NCBI RefSeq assembly: GCF_014836765.1
Contig: NZ_JACSQG010000001.1
Coordinates: forward strand, 554,896-618,895
DNA from: Serpens gallinarum
GTDB taxonomy: Bacteria > Pseudomonadota > Gammaproteobacteria > Pseudomonadales > Pseudomonadaceae
DNA length: 64,000 nucleotides
Reading direction: 5' to 3'
Positions 30,267 to 38,610 of the stretch are shown here, piece by piece. The number at the start of each line of letters is the position of its first letter. The first letter of the stretch is position 1. Under the pieces are notes generated by a model that was not told the DNA's origin, searched no databases, and saw nothing but the letters and a program-made list of their open reading frames with translations. The translations under genes and the position numbers were made by a program.

Positions 30267-31361
30267 ATGACCCCTCTCGAGCGCTATCAGGCCGACCTGC
30301 AACGCCCCGAATTCTTCCATGACGCGGCCCAGGAAAATGCCGTTCGCCACCTGCAGCGGCTGTACGATGATCTGGTCGCTGCCGACAAGAGCAAGTCCGG
30401 CCTGCTGGGCAAGTTGTTTGCCAAGAAGCAGCCCGAGCCGATCAAGGGCATTTATTTCTGGGGCGGAGTAGGCCGCGGCAAGACCTACCTGGTCGACACC
30501 TTCTTTGACGCGCTGCCGTTCAAGCAGAAGATGCGGACCCACTTCCACCGCTTCATGAAGCGCGTGCACGAAGAAATGAAAACCCTCAAAGGCGAGAAGA
30601 ACCCTCTGACCATCATCGGCAAGCGTTTTGCCGACGAGGCGCGGGTGATCTGCTTCGATGAGTTTTTCGTCTCTGACATTACGGATGCGATGATTCTGGC
30701 CACCCTGCTCGATGAGCTGTTCAAGAATGGGGTCAGTCTAGTGGCGACGTCCAACATCGTGCCGGACGGCCTGTACAAGGACGGTTTGCAGCGGGCGCGC
30801 TTCCTGCCGGCGATCGCCCTGTTGAAAAAGCACACCGAGATTGTCAACGTCGACAGCGGTATCGACTACCGCTTGCGTGCCCTGGAGCAAGCCGAGCTGT
30901 ACTACAGCCCGTTGGGCGACGGTGCTGATGCGAGCCTGGAGAAAAGCTTCAAGAGCCTGCTAACGGAAAACTGCGTTGTGCAGGAGAACGAGGCGCTGAG
31001 CGTCGAAAATCGGGTGATCCGTGCGCGCAAGGTCGCCAACGATGTCGCCTGGTTCGAATTCCGCGAACTGTGCGACGGCCCGCGCAGCCAAAACGACTAC
31101 ATCGAGCTGGGCAAGATCTATGAAGCGGTGCTGGTGTCCAACGTCGAGCAGATGGATGTGTACAAGGAGGATATGGCGCGGCGCTTCATTAATATGGTCG
31201 ATGAGTTTTATGACCGTAACGTCAAGCTGATCTTGTCCGCCGAGGTAGAACTCAAGGACCTGTATACGGGCGGGCGTTTGACGTTCGAGTTCCAGCGTAC
31301 CCTGAGCCGGTTGCTGGAAATGCAGTCCCATGAGTTCCTGGCCCGACCGCACAAACCCTGA
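30267..31361 (+). CDS. zapE: Cell division AAA ATPase ZapE (AFG1 family)
   Basis: A 364-residue AFG1/LACE1-family ATPase. Walker A GGVGRGKT is at 66-73, the Walker B-like region is VICFDEFFVSDITDAMIL and sensor region VSLVATSNIVPDGLYKDG. ZapE joins the Z-ring late and destabilises FtsZ polymers under stress. The ATG at 30267 gives MTPLERYQADLQRPEFFHD, the family N terminus. Followed by a bidirectional terminator. Confidence 0.95.
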   Translation: MTPLERYQADLQRPEFFHDAAQENAVRHLQRLYDDLVAADKSKSGLLGKLFAKKQPEPIKGIYFWGGVGRGKTYLVDTFFDALPFKQKMRTHFHRFMKRVHEEMKTLKGEKNPLTIIGKRFADEARVICFDEFFVSDITDAMILATLLDELFKNGVSLVATSNIVPDGLYKDGLQRARFLPAIALLKKHTEIVNVDSGIDYRLRALEQAELYYSPLGDGADASLEKSFKSLLTENCVVQENEALSVENRVIRARKVANDVAWFEFRELCDGPRSQNDYIELGKIYEAVLVSNVEQMDVYKEDMARRFINMVDEFYDRNVKLILSAEVELKDLYTGGRLTFEFQRTLSRLLEMQSHEFLARPHKP

Positions 31362-31384
31362 GCGCCGCAGTTGCTGCTGAAACA

Positions 31385-31412
31385 AAAACGCCCCGCAGAT
31401 GCGGGGCGTTTT
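31385..31412. terminator. Bidirectional terminator after zapE
   Basis: AAAACGCCCCGC (31385-31396) and GCGGGGCGTTTT (31401-31412) are exact reverse complements around AGAT. It serves zapE on plus and the convergent unknown gene on minus. Confidence 0.92.
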
Positions 31413-31427
31413 GCATTGCGGCGCTGG

Positions 31428-32387
31428 TTACCGGTTGGACGCTTGACTTTGCGCGCCCAGCAGCTTCTTGGCGTGGGCAATTTCCAACGCTTCCATGGCA
31501 TTGGCCGGTTGCAGGCTGACGGCGCGCTGCAAGTGCTCGAGGGCTTTTTGCTCCTCATCATCGCCGTAGACATAATTCAGGGCGTTGGCATATTCATAGT
31601 GGCCGATGGGCAGGTCGTCCGACTGCTGGAAGGAGCGCTGGAAGTACAGCTCCATCTTGTCGGCGGTGGCTCCGTAGGTCATGCGTCCGACCATTTTGCC
31701 GACCTTGCGGATTACGCCGGCATGGTAGCCGCCATACAGCGCCAGGGCATAGGGATGCTTCGGGTGCGCGCTAAGCAGGGCGTCCAGTTCCTTGGGGATT
31801 TGCGTGGTGTAGCCGCGTTTGAGTACCACCGGTACGGACAGCTCTTCACCCAGGCGTGCCTTCGCGTAAGCACCGCCGAACAGGGCGACGGAGTCGGCCT
31901 TGGCCAGATCGCCGGCATTTTTCGTGTGGGTGACAACCTCCTCGAGCAGACGGTGTTTTTCCTCGCGATTGTCCGCCAGGAACATGGCGTAAATCACTTG
32001 GGCATACATCGCAGGCACCTGACCGCCAACGCCAAGCGCCATGCCTTGCGCCTTGGCCGCGGCGAAATCGCCACGGAAGACAGCGCGCCAGACATCTTGC
32101 AGGCGCTCGGCATACTGTTGGGCTTCGCCTGGTTGGCCGCTGAAGCCGGTGTCGCCGTCCAGGGTCTGCTGCAGCGCTTCAGGGTAGGTGCTGGCCATCT
32201 GTTGGACCCAGGCGGCATCCGGGAACGGATAATCGCCAAAGCCGCGAGTCAGGCGTGGCCAAGCCTCACGCAGCTTGTCGCCGGAATAATCGAACGTGCT
32301 CTGGTCATGGGGGAAGGGCTTCCAGCCAGGGTCGGCCAGGACACCAAGGCTGAACAGCGAGAATAGGGCGAACAGAAGGACGCGCAT
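31428..32387 (-). CDS. Exported protein of unknown function, possibly TPR-like
   Basis: I do not recognise a characterised family. It is 319 residues with a clear signal peptide (MRVLLFALFSLFSLGVLADP), so the mature protein is probably periplasmic. The mature part is helical, alanine- and leucine-rich, with TPR-like pairs in the C-terminal third (HYEYANALNYVYGDDEEQKA, then LEHLQRAVSLQPANAMEALE). The middle has KHPYALALYGGYHAGVIRK. I used the ATG at 32385-32387 because it starts directly on the signal peptide; an ATG 13 codons upstream adds a histidine-rich leader. A homologue sits at the same place in PAO1 (between zapE and the AraC regulator) as I recall it. Confidence 0.75.
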   Translation of the reverse strand: MRVLLFALFSLFSLGVLADPGWKPFPHDQSTFDYSGDKLREAWPRLTRGFGDYPFPDAAWVQQMASTYPEALQQTLDGDTGFSGQPGEAQQYAERLQDVWRAVFRGDFAAAKAQGMALGVGGQVPAMYAQVIYAMFLADNREEKHRLLEEVVTHTKNAGDLAKADSVALFGGAYAKARLGEELSVPVVLKRGYTTQIPKELDALLSAHPKHPYALALYGGYHAGVIRKVGKMVGRMTYGATADKMELYFQRSFQQSDDLPIGHYEYANALNYVYGDDEEQKALEHLQRAVSLQPANAMEALEIAHAKKLLGAQSQASNR

Positions 32388-32456
32388 GGAGGGAACCCGT
32401 TTATTGTTGTGATGATGGGCCAGCATAGAAGAGCGAGCACCAGGCGGGCCCCAAAC

Positions 32457-33470
32457 CTACGAATGGCCGGGTTCAGGGCTCTTGCGTTGTGACTGCAGGC
32501 GGTACTCGTTGGGCGACAGCCCCGTGTGCTGACGAAACAGGCGGGCGAAGAAACTGGCATCGTCGTAACCCACCTCGTAACTGATGGTCTTGATGCTCTT
32601 GCGAGACGTGGAGAGCAGTCCCTTGGCCGTTTCAATGCGCAGGCGTTGCAGGTAGTGCAGCGGTTTGTCGCCCGTTGCCGCTTGAAAGCGGCGCATGAAG
32701 TTGCGGATGCTCATGCCGTGGGCGCGGGCGACCTCTTCGAAGCGGAACTTGTCGGTGTAATGCTCTTCCAGCCAGTGCTGGACCTGGAGGATGGCCACAT
32801 CGCGGTGCAGTTTCTGCCCGCCAAAACCGATTCGCCCTGGCGTATAGCTGCGCTGCACTTCGTGAAGAACATCCCGGGCTACCGCATGAGCGACATCGAT
32901 GCCGCAGAAACTCTCGATCAGGTACAGGTATAGATCGCAGGCGGAGGTGACACTGCTGGCGCAATACAGCCGATCGGCATCGGTCAGGTGCTTGTCCTGA
33001 TTCAGCTGTACGCGAGGAAATCGTTCGGCAAACTCGGCGAAGAAACGCCAATAGGTAGTTGCTTCCTTGTCGTCGAGCAGGCCGGCCTGGGCCAGCCAGA
33101 ATACGCCGCTGGCCTCGCCGCACAGCGTGCTGCCTTCGCAGTGGCGCTGTTGCAGCCAGCCCGTAACCTCGGGGTAACGCTGGCATAGCTGGTCGAAATC
33201 GCCCCAGAACGCCGGCAGGATGATGATGTCGGCGGCGTCCAGCGCGCCCTCCACCGGAAGCATGATGCCGCTGAAGCTACGCACGGGCAGGCCATCCGGA
33301 CTGACCAGGCGGGTAGCAAAGGCGGGTGTTAGGCCGCGCCCTTGAAGCTTGCCCAGGCGCAGGCTGGCCATGTGGAAGAGGTCGCTGGCCTGCAGCAGGG
33401 TGGAGGCGAGTACGCCGTCGCAAGCCAGAATGCTCACGTGGCGCAAGGGGGGCTGAGTGGTCAAAGTCAT
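32457..33470 (-). CDS. GlxA-type AraC family transcriptional regulator
   Basis: A 337-residue regulator with an N-terminal DJ-1/PfpI (class I glutamine amidotransferase-like) domain, about residues 10-190, and a C-terminal AraC helix-turn-helix pair, about 225-325. The latter shows RFEEVARAHGMSIRNFMRRF, then TISYEVGYDDASFFARLFRQ and HTGLSPNEYR. Members of this layout control catabolic genes for choline, carnitine, arginine and related compounds. No catalytic cysteine nucleophile context is evident, so the N-domain is likely a ligand sensor. It is divergent from the acyl-CoA dehydrogenase gene, 130 bases away, a likely target. Ligand unknown. Confidence 0.9.
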   Translation of the reverse strand: MTLTTQPPLRHVSILACDGVLASTLLQASDLFHMASLRLGKLQGRGLTPAFATRLVSPDGLPVRSFSGIMLPVEGALDAADIIILPAFWGDFDQLCQRYPEVTGWLQQRHCEGSTLCGEASGVFWLAQAGLLDDKEATTYWRFFAEFAERFPRVQLNQDKHLTDADRLYCASSVTSACDLYLYLIESFCGIDVAHAVARDVLHEVQRSYTPGRIGFGGQKLHRDVAILQVQHWLEEHYTDKFRFEEVARAHGMSIRNFMRRFQAATGDKPLHYLQRLRIETAKGLLSTSRKSIKTISYEVGYDDASFFARLFRQHTGLSPNEYRLQSQRKSPEPGHS

Positions 33471-33600
33471 TATTCTTATAAGGGTGAATTAGCCAGTTGG
33501 CGGCCGGATCGTCTTATTTTTTGGCGTAACTGTCCAGTGTGCTGCGCTCGGGACTTGGCTTACAGTCAAGGACTGCGCCACTTCTTCCAGGTGAATAACA

Positions 33601-34737
33601 ATGATTCCAAGAACCCTGTTCAGCTCCGATCACGAACTGTTTCGCGACAGCGTGCGCAAATTTCTCGAGCAGCATGCAGTGCCGCACCATGCCCAATGGG
33701 AAAAAGACGGTCATATCGACCGTGCGCTGTGGAACATGGCGGGTGATGCGGGGATGCTCTGCTCACACATTCCGGAAGAGTACGGCGGCATGAGTGCCGA
33801 TTTTCTCTACAGCACGGTGGTGATCGAGGAAGTTGCCCGGCTGGGGCTGACCGGCATCGGCTTTTCGCTGCATTCGGACATCGTGGCGCCTTACATCCTG
33901 CATTACGGCTCCGAAGCGTTGAAGCACAAATACCTGCCGCGCATGGTCAGTGGCGAACTGGTGACGGCCATCGCGATGACCGAGCCAGGCGCTGGCTCCG
34001 ACCTGCAGGGGGTAAAAACCACCGCCGTGCTGGATGGCGATGAGTATGTGATCAACGGCTCGAAAACCTTCATCACCAATGGCTATCTGGCCGACCTCGT
34101 GATCGTAGTGGCCAAGACCGATCCGAATGCCGGGGCCAAGGGCACCAGCCTGTTCCTGGTCGAGGCGGGCACGCCAGGGTTCGCCAAAGGCAAGCGACTG
34201 GAAAAGGTTGGGATGAAGGCCCAGGACACGTCCGAACTGTTCTTCCAGGATGTGCGGGTCCCCAAAGAAAACCTGCTCGGCCAGCCGGGCATGGGATTCG
34301 CCTATCTGATGCAGGAGTTGCCCCAGGAGCGTCTAACCGTCGGTATCGGCGCGCTGGCGTCGGCCGAGGCCGCGCTAAAATGGACGTTGGACTATACCCG
34401 TGAGCGCAAGGCGTTCGGCAAGGCCGTGGCGGACTTCCAGAATACGCGTTTCAAGCTGGCCGAGATGGCCACTGAAATCCAGGTTGGCCGCGTGTTCGTG
34501 GACCGCTGCCTGGAGCTGCATCTTCAGGGAAAATTGGATGTCCCGACTGCCGCGATGCTCAAATACTGGGGAACCGATCTGCAATGCCGGGTTCTCGATG
34601 AGTGCGTGCAGTTGCATGGAGGCTACGGCTTCATGTGGGAATATCCGGTGGCGCGTGCCTGGGCCGATGCCCGAGTGCAACGCATCTATGCCGGGACCAA
34701 TGAGATCATGAAGGAGATCATTGCCCGGGCACTGTAG
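33601..34737 (+). CDS. Acyl-CoA dehydrogenase (long-chain type)
   Basis: A 378-residue FAD-dependent acyl-CoA dehydrogenase: FAD-binding AMTEPGAGSDLQGVKTTAV, the ERKAFGK helix, LHGGYGFMWEYPVARAWADA and the C-terminal IYAGTNEIMKEIIARAL. Overall sequence is close to mitochondrial LCAD as I recall it. The usual catalytic glutamate in the C-terminal Y-E-G-T motif is alanine here, as in LCAD/IVD-type enzymes that use another position. Divergent from the AraC-type regulator; endonuclease V follows 15 bases downstream. Substrate chain length is not determined by what I can see. Confidence 0.93.
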   Translation: MIPRTLFSSDHELFRDSVRKFLEQHAVPHHAQWEKDGHIDRALWNMAGDAGMLCSHIPEEYGGMSADFLYSTVVIEEVARLGLTGIGFSLHSDIVAPYILHYGSEALKHKYLPRMVSGELVTAIAMTEPGAGSDLQGVKTTAVLDGDEYVINGSKTFITNGYLADLVIVVAKTDPNAGAKGTSLFLVEAGTPGFAKGKRLEKVGMKAQDTSELFFQDVRVPKENLLGQPGMGFAYLMQELPQERLTVGIGALASAEAALKWTLDYTRERKAFGKAVADFQNTRFKLAEMATEIQVGRVFVDRCLELHLQGKLDVPTAAMLKYWGTDLQCRVLDECVQLHGGYGFMWEYPVARAWADARVQRIYAGTNEIMKEIIARAL

Positions 34738-34752
34738 AAATGGGGAGCTGCT

Positions 34753-35451
34753 ATGCCTGTGATGTTCGCAACTGACGCGGAGGTTTTTCCCGGTTGGGAT
34801 GGCACCGTTGCCGGGGCGCGCGACTTGCAGAAGCAGCTCGCTACCCAGGTGCGACTGCAGGACGATTTCGTTTCACCGCTGCGGCTGATTGCCGGCGTGG
34901 ATGTGGGTTTCGAAGAGGGCGGCACTGTGACACGTGCCGTTGCCGTGCTGCTGGATGCGCAAAGTCTTGAAACGCTTGCCGAGGTGCTGGTGCGTCGACC
35001 TACCAGCATGCCCTACGTGCCCGGCCTCCTGTCGTTTCGCGAGCTGCCTGCGTTGCTGCAGGCGCTGGGTGAATTGCCCGAGGTGCCCGACATGCTGTTC
35101 GTGGACGGCCAAGGTATCGCCCACCCCCGACGTTTGGGTATCGCGGCGCATCTTGGGGTGGCCACTGGTCTGCCGAGCATTGGAGTGGCTAAGCAGATTC
35201 TGGTCGGTGAGCATGGCGAGCTCGGTCTACAGCGTGGCGCCCAGGTTGAGTTGTATGACAAGGATGACTGGATCGGCACCGTGTTGCGCAGCAAGGACAG
35301 CGTGCGACCGTTGATCGTTTCGCCGGGCCATCGGGTCAGCTTGGTGACTGCACCGCAACTGGTGTCGCGTTACCTGACTCGTTACCGACTGCCAGAGCCG
35401 ACACGTCTGGCCGACCGGCTGGCTTCGCGGCGCGGGCCTGGTATGCGCTGA
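34753..35451 (+). CDS. nfi: Endonuclease V (deoxyinosine 3' endonuclease)
   Basis: A 232-residue Nfi protein (E. coli 223). It has the metal-binding Asp in [13 protein letters not shown], the wedge motif [12 protein letters not shown] that separates strands at the lesion, and [19 protein letters not shown] with the next acidic ligand. It starts excision repair of deoxyinosine formed by adenine deamination or nitrosative stress. It may be co-transcribed with the acyl-CoA dehydrogenase gene. In PAO1 I remember a different gene (an oxidoreductase) at this place before rplM, so nfi may be a lineage-specific insertion here. Confidence 0.93.
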   Translation: MPVMFATDAEVFPGWDGTVAGARDLQKQLATQVRLQDDFVSPLRLIAGVDVGFEEGGTVTRAVAVLLDAQSLETLAEVLVRRPTSMPYVPGLLSFRELPALLQALGELPEVPDMLFVDGQGIAHPRRLGIAAHLGVATGLPSIGVAKQILVGEHGELGLQRGAQVELYDKDDWIGTVLRSKDSVRPLIVSPGHRVSLVTAPQLVSRYLTRYRLPEPTRLADRLASRRGPGMR

Positions 35452-35478
35452 AAGGTTCGCGTGTGCTTGGACCCCGGC

Positions 35479-35506
35479 TTGCATTTTTCGTGGAGTTCGG
35501 CATAAT
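35479..35506 (+). promoter_or_regulatory. Sigma-70 promoter of rplM-rpsI
   Basis: TTGCAT (35479-35484), 16-base spacer, CATAAT (35501-35506). A start near 35513 leaves a leader of about 200 bases before rplM, unusually long for a ribosomal protein transcript. Confidence 0.65.
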
Positions 35507-35512
35507 CCCGCA

Positions 35513-35716
35513 ACTTTCTCGATGGGACCGCCTAGCTTGTCGAGGAAACAGGTGGGGATGCCTAGCCTGCCGAACCTTGTAAGTCCCGCCGTAGCGGACG
35601 CGCTGACCCGAGCCCCCGATAGCGTCTGTTTCCGGCTGCCTGACCTTGTCAGGAAAAGCACTATTCAGTATGATTCGCCGTCTTATTTTCAGGGCGGCCC
35701 CTGAGGCTTATAACGA
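35513..35716 (+). other. Long rplM leader with local hairpins
   Basis: About 200 bases of untranslated sequence. It contains a direct repeat GCCTAGCTTG/GCCTAGCCTG (35530s and 35560s) and a perfect hairpin CCTGAC-CTT-GTCAGG (35639-35653). L13 is known to repress its own operon in E. coli by binding the leader; whether this leader is the equivalent is inference. A 60-codon open frame inside has no supporting features. Confidence 0.45.
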
Positions 35717-36145
35717 ATGAAAACTTATACTGCGAAACCGGAAACCGTTAAGCGCGACTGGTTTGTCGTCGACGCTGCCGGTCAGACCCTGGGTCGTCTG
35801 GCCACTGAAATCGCGAGTCGTCTGCGTGGCAAGCACAAGCCCGAGTACACTCCGCACGTCGATACCGGCGACTACATCGTCGTGATCAACGCCGAGCAAG
35901 TACGTGTTACCGGTGCTAAAACCACCGATAAGATCTACTACTCGCACTCCGGCTTCCCGGGTGGCATCAAAGAGATCAACTTCGAGAAGCTGATCGCCAA
36001 GGCTCCCGAGCGCGTGATCGAGACCGCGGTCAAAGGCATGCTGCCAAAGAACCCGCTGGGTCGCGACATGTATCGCAAACTGAAGGTGTATAAGGGGTCT
36101 GCGCATCCGCACACCGCTCAGCAGCCTCAAGAACTGAAGTTTTAA
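35717..36145 (+). CDS. rplM: 50S ribosomal protein L13
   Basis: A 142-residue L13, same length as in E. coli. Begins [20 protein letters not shown] and contains [20 protein letters not shown] and [19 protein letters not shown], the rRNA-binding blocks. L13 is an early 50S assembly protein. rpsI follows after 14 bases, the standard rplM-rpsI operon. Confidence 0.98.
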   Translation: MKTYTAKPETVKRDWFVVDAAGQTLGRLATEIASRLRGKHKPEYTPHVDTGDYIVVINAEQVRVTGAKTTDKIYYSHSGFPGGIKEINFEKLIAKAPERVIETAVKGMLPKNPLGRDMYRKLKVYKGSAHPHTAQQPQELKF

Positions 36146-36159
36146 CGGGATAGCTTATT

Positions 36160-36552
36160 ATGTCGGCGACTCAAAATTACGGCACTGGCCGTCGTAAGAC
36201 CGCTACCGCTCGCGTCTTTCTGCGTCCGGGTACTGGCAAGATTTCCATCAACAACCGCACCCTGGAGAACTTCTTCGGTCGCGAAACTGCCCGCATGGTG
36301 GTTCGTCAGCCGCTGGAGCTCACCGAGAACACTGAAAAGTTCGACGTGTACGTCACCGTTCTGGGTGGCGGCGTCACTGGCCAGGCCGGTGCAATCCGTC
36401 ACGGTATTACCCGTGCGCTGATCTCCTACGACGAAACCCTGCGCAGCGCTCTGCGCAAGGCCGGTTTCGTGACTCGCGATGCTCGCGAAGTGGAGCGTAA
36501 GAAGATTGGTCTGCGTAAGGCGCGTAAGCGTCCTCAGTACTCCAAGCGTTAA
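36160..36552 (+). CDS. rpsI: 30S ribosomal protein S9
   Basis: A 130-residue S9. It begins [20 protein letters not shown] and ends in the basic tail [12 protein letters not shown], whose terminal Lys-Arg contacts P-site tRNA. Co-transcribed with rplM and followed by an intrinsic terminator. Confidence 0.98.
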   Translation: MSATQNYGTGRRKTATARVFLRPGTGKISINNRTLENFFGRETARMVVRQPLELTENTEKFDVYVTVLGGGVTGQAGAIRHGITRALISYDETLRSALRKAGFVTRDAREVERKKIGLRKARKRPQYSKR

Positions 36553-36572
36553 TCGACGCTGGTTTCAAAAAG

Positions 36573-36603
36573 CGCCCAGTTCCCCATGGAACTGGGCGTT
36601 TTT
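36573..36603 (+). terminator. Intrinsic terminator of rplM-rpsI
   Basis: CGCCCAGTTCC (36573-36583) pairs perfectly with GGAACTGGGCG (36588-36598) around CCAT and is followed by TTTTT (36599-36603). Confidence 0.93.
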
Positions 36604-36805
36604 GTGTTAGCCAAGATTCTTGTGCGACAACATGCCACAGGCTTGAAAAGCCCGCGCCATAAGGCTTGCACCGACTTTGTATCAGGCTTTTGCCTTGTCA
36701 TAAGTGGGGGTTTTCTTTACCATTTGGCGAATTTTTTTGCGCGGCTCGATTTTTACTTAGTAGAGGCCTGACCAACAGGCCACAAAGCTGATGGGAGACG
36801 ACTGA

Positions 36806-37399
36806 ATGAGCAATGACGGCGTGAATGCTGGCCGGCGTCGCTTCCTGGTTGCAGCTACCTCTGTGGTAGGTGCGGCAGGAGCGGTGGGTGCCGCGGTCCC
36901 GTTTGTGGGGTCCTGGTTCCCGAGCGCCAAGGCCAAGGCCGCAGGTGCACCGGTGAAGGTGAATATCAGCAAGATCGAACCGGGCCAGCAAATGGTGGCG
37001 GAATGGCGCGGTCAGCCGGTGTTCATCCTTCGTCGTACCGAAGAGATCCTGAACAATCTGGGCAATCTTGAAGGTGTAGTGGCCGATCCGGAGTCGCAAG
37101 CTTCCGATCAGCCAGACTATGTAGATGCCAAGACCCGTTCGATCAAGCCCGAGGTCCTGGTTCTGGTTGGCCTGTGCACCCACTTGGGTTGTGCGCCGTC
37201 CTTCCGTCCCGAGGTCGCTCCGGCGGACCTGGGCGCAGACTGGGTTGGCGGTTACTTCTGCCCCTGCCACGGTTCCAAATACGATCTCGCCGGCCGCGTC
37301 TACAAATCGCAGCCTGCCCCGTTGAACCTGCCGGTGCCGCCACATTCGTACGAGTCGGATGACGTGATCATCGTTGGCGTGGATCAGGAGAACGTCTGA
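36806..37399 (+). CDS. petA: Ubiquinol-cytochrome c reductase Rieske iron-sulfur subunit
   Basis: A 197-residue Rieske protein. A twin-arginine-type N terminus (GRRRFLVAATSVVGAAGAVG) is followed by the cluster motifs Cys124-Thr-His126-Leu-Gly-Cys129 and Cys152-Pro-Cys154-His155. Cys124/His126 and Cys152/His155 bind the 2Fe-2S cluster, while Cys129 and Cys154 form the disulfide. It passes electrons from ubiquinol to cytochrome c1. The three-gene petABC operon starts here; the 250-base gap upstream is A/T-richer and must hold the promoter, but I could not fix its elements. Confidence 0.97.
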   Translation: MSNDGVNAGRRRFLVAATSVVGAAGAVGAAVPFVGSWFPSAKAKAAGAPVKVNISKIEPGQQMVAEWRGQPVFILRRTEEILNNLGNLEGVVADPESQASDQPDYVDAKTRSIKPEVLVLVGLCTHLGCAPSFRPEVAPADLGADWVGGYFCPCHGSKYDLAGRVYKSQPAPLNLPVPPHSYESDDVIIVGVDQENV

Positions 37400-38610
37400 T
37401 GAGCAAATTCATGGAATGGGTCGATGCGCGCTTCCCCGCGACTAAGATGTGGGAAGACCATCTGTCCAAGTACTACGCCCCGAAGAACTTCAACTTCTTC
37501 TATTTCTTCGGCTCCCTGGCGCTGTTGATACTGGTCAACCAATTGCTGACCGGCATCTGGCTGACCATGAGCTACAACCCGAGCGCTGAAGGGGCCTTCG
37601 CCTCCGTCGAATACATCATGCGTGATGTCGAGTACGGCTGGATCCTGCGTTATCTGCACTCCACCGGCGCTTCGGCGTTCTTCGTGGTGGTCTATCTGCA
37701 TATGTTCCGTGGACTGCTCTACGGTTCCTATCAGAAGCCGCGCGAGCTGGTGTGGATCTTCGGCATGCTGATCTATCTGGCGCTGATGGCCGAAGCCTTC
37801 ATGGGCTACCTGCTGCCCTGGGGCCAGATGTCCTATTGGGGGGCTCAGGTAATCATTTCGCTGTTTGGTGCCATCCCGGTCATCGGGGCTGACCTGACCG
37901 AGTGGATCCGTGGCGATTACCTGATTTCCGGCATTACGCTGAACCGCTTCTTCGCGCTCCATGTCATCGCATTGCCGGTCGTCCTGCTGGGGCTGGTGGT
38001 GTTGCACATCCTGGCACTGCACGAAGTGGGTTCGAACAACCCGGACGGTGTCGACATCAAGAAAACCAAGGATGCCAATGGTATTCCGCTTGATGGCATT
38101 CCGTTCCATCCCTATTACACCGTCAAAGACATTGTCGGCGTCGTGGTCTTCTTGTTCGTGTTCTGCGCGGTTGTGTTCTTCTTCCCGGAAATGGGTGGTT
38201 ACTTCCTAGAGAAGCCCAACTTCGAAGAAGCCAACGCACTGAAGACGCCTGAGCACATTGCTCCTGTCTGGTACTTCACACCGTACTACGCGATTCTGCG
38301 TGCGGTTCCGGACAAGCTGTTTGGCGTTATTGCGATGGGCGCGGCTATCGCTGTGCTGTTTGTTCTGCCCTGGCTCGACCGTAGCCCGGTCAAGTCCATG
38401 CGCTACAAGGGTTGGATGAGCAAGATTTGGTTGGTCATCTTCTGCATCTCCTTTGTCATCCTGGGCGTACTGGGTGTTCTGTCGCCAACCCCGGGGCGTA
38501 CGTTGCTGTCGCAGGTGTGCACCATTCTGTACTTCGCCTATTTCCTCCTGATGCCGTTCTACACCAGGATGGAAAAGACCAAACCGGTTCCGGAAAGGGT
38601 GACTGGCTGA
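37399..38610 (+). CDS. petB: Cytochrome b subunit of the bc1 complex
   Basis: A 403-residue multi-helix membrane protein with two heme b sites. The ligand histidines are in WILRYLHSTGASAFFVVVYL plus HMFRG, and in RFFALHVIALPVVLLGL plus VVLHILALH. The quinol-oxidation loop and the PxxW-type ef loop (TPEHIAPVWYFTPYYAILRA, with PVWY) are present. It overlaps petA and petC by one base each. Confidence 0.97.
   Translation: MSKFMEWVDARFPATKMWEDHLSKYYAPKNFNFFYFFGSLALLILVNQLLTGIWLTMSYNPSAEGAFASVEYIMRDVEYGWILRYLHSTGASAFFVVVYLHMFRGLLYGSYQKPRELVWIFGMLIYLALMAEAFMGYLLPWGQMSYWGAQVIISLFGAIPVIGADLTEWIRGDYLISGITLNRFFALHVIALPVVLLGLVVLHILALHEVGSNNPDGVDIKKTKDANGIPLDGIPFHPYYTVKDIVGVVVFLFVFCAVVFFFPEMGGYFLEKPNFEEANALKTPEHIAPVWYFTPYYAILRAVPDKLFGVIAMGAAIAVLFVLPWLDRSPVKSMRYKGWMSKIWLVIFCISFVILGVLGVLSPTPGRTLLSQVCTILYFAYFLLMPFYTRMEKTKPVPERVTG

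Noticed and set aside
35495-35575. GTTCGGCA/TGCCGAAC inverted repeat across the rplM promoter
   Set aside because: The left arm overlaps the -10, the arms are 65 bases apart and only 8 bp long; chance is likely and it could not form in the transcript.
35522-35704. 60-codon frame in the rplM leader
   Set aside because: No homology I can recognise; codon pattern looks non-coding and hairpins cross it. Leader peptide not excluded but not supported.
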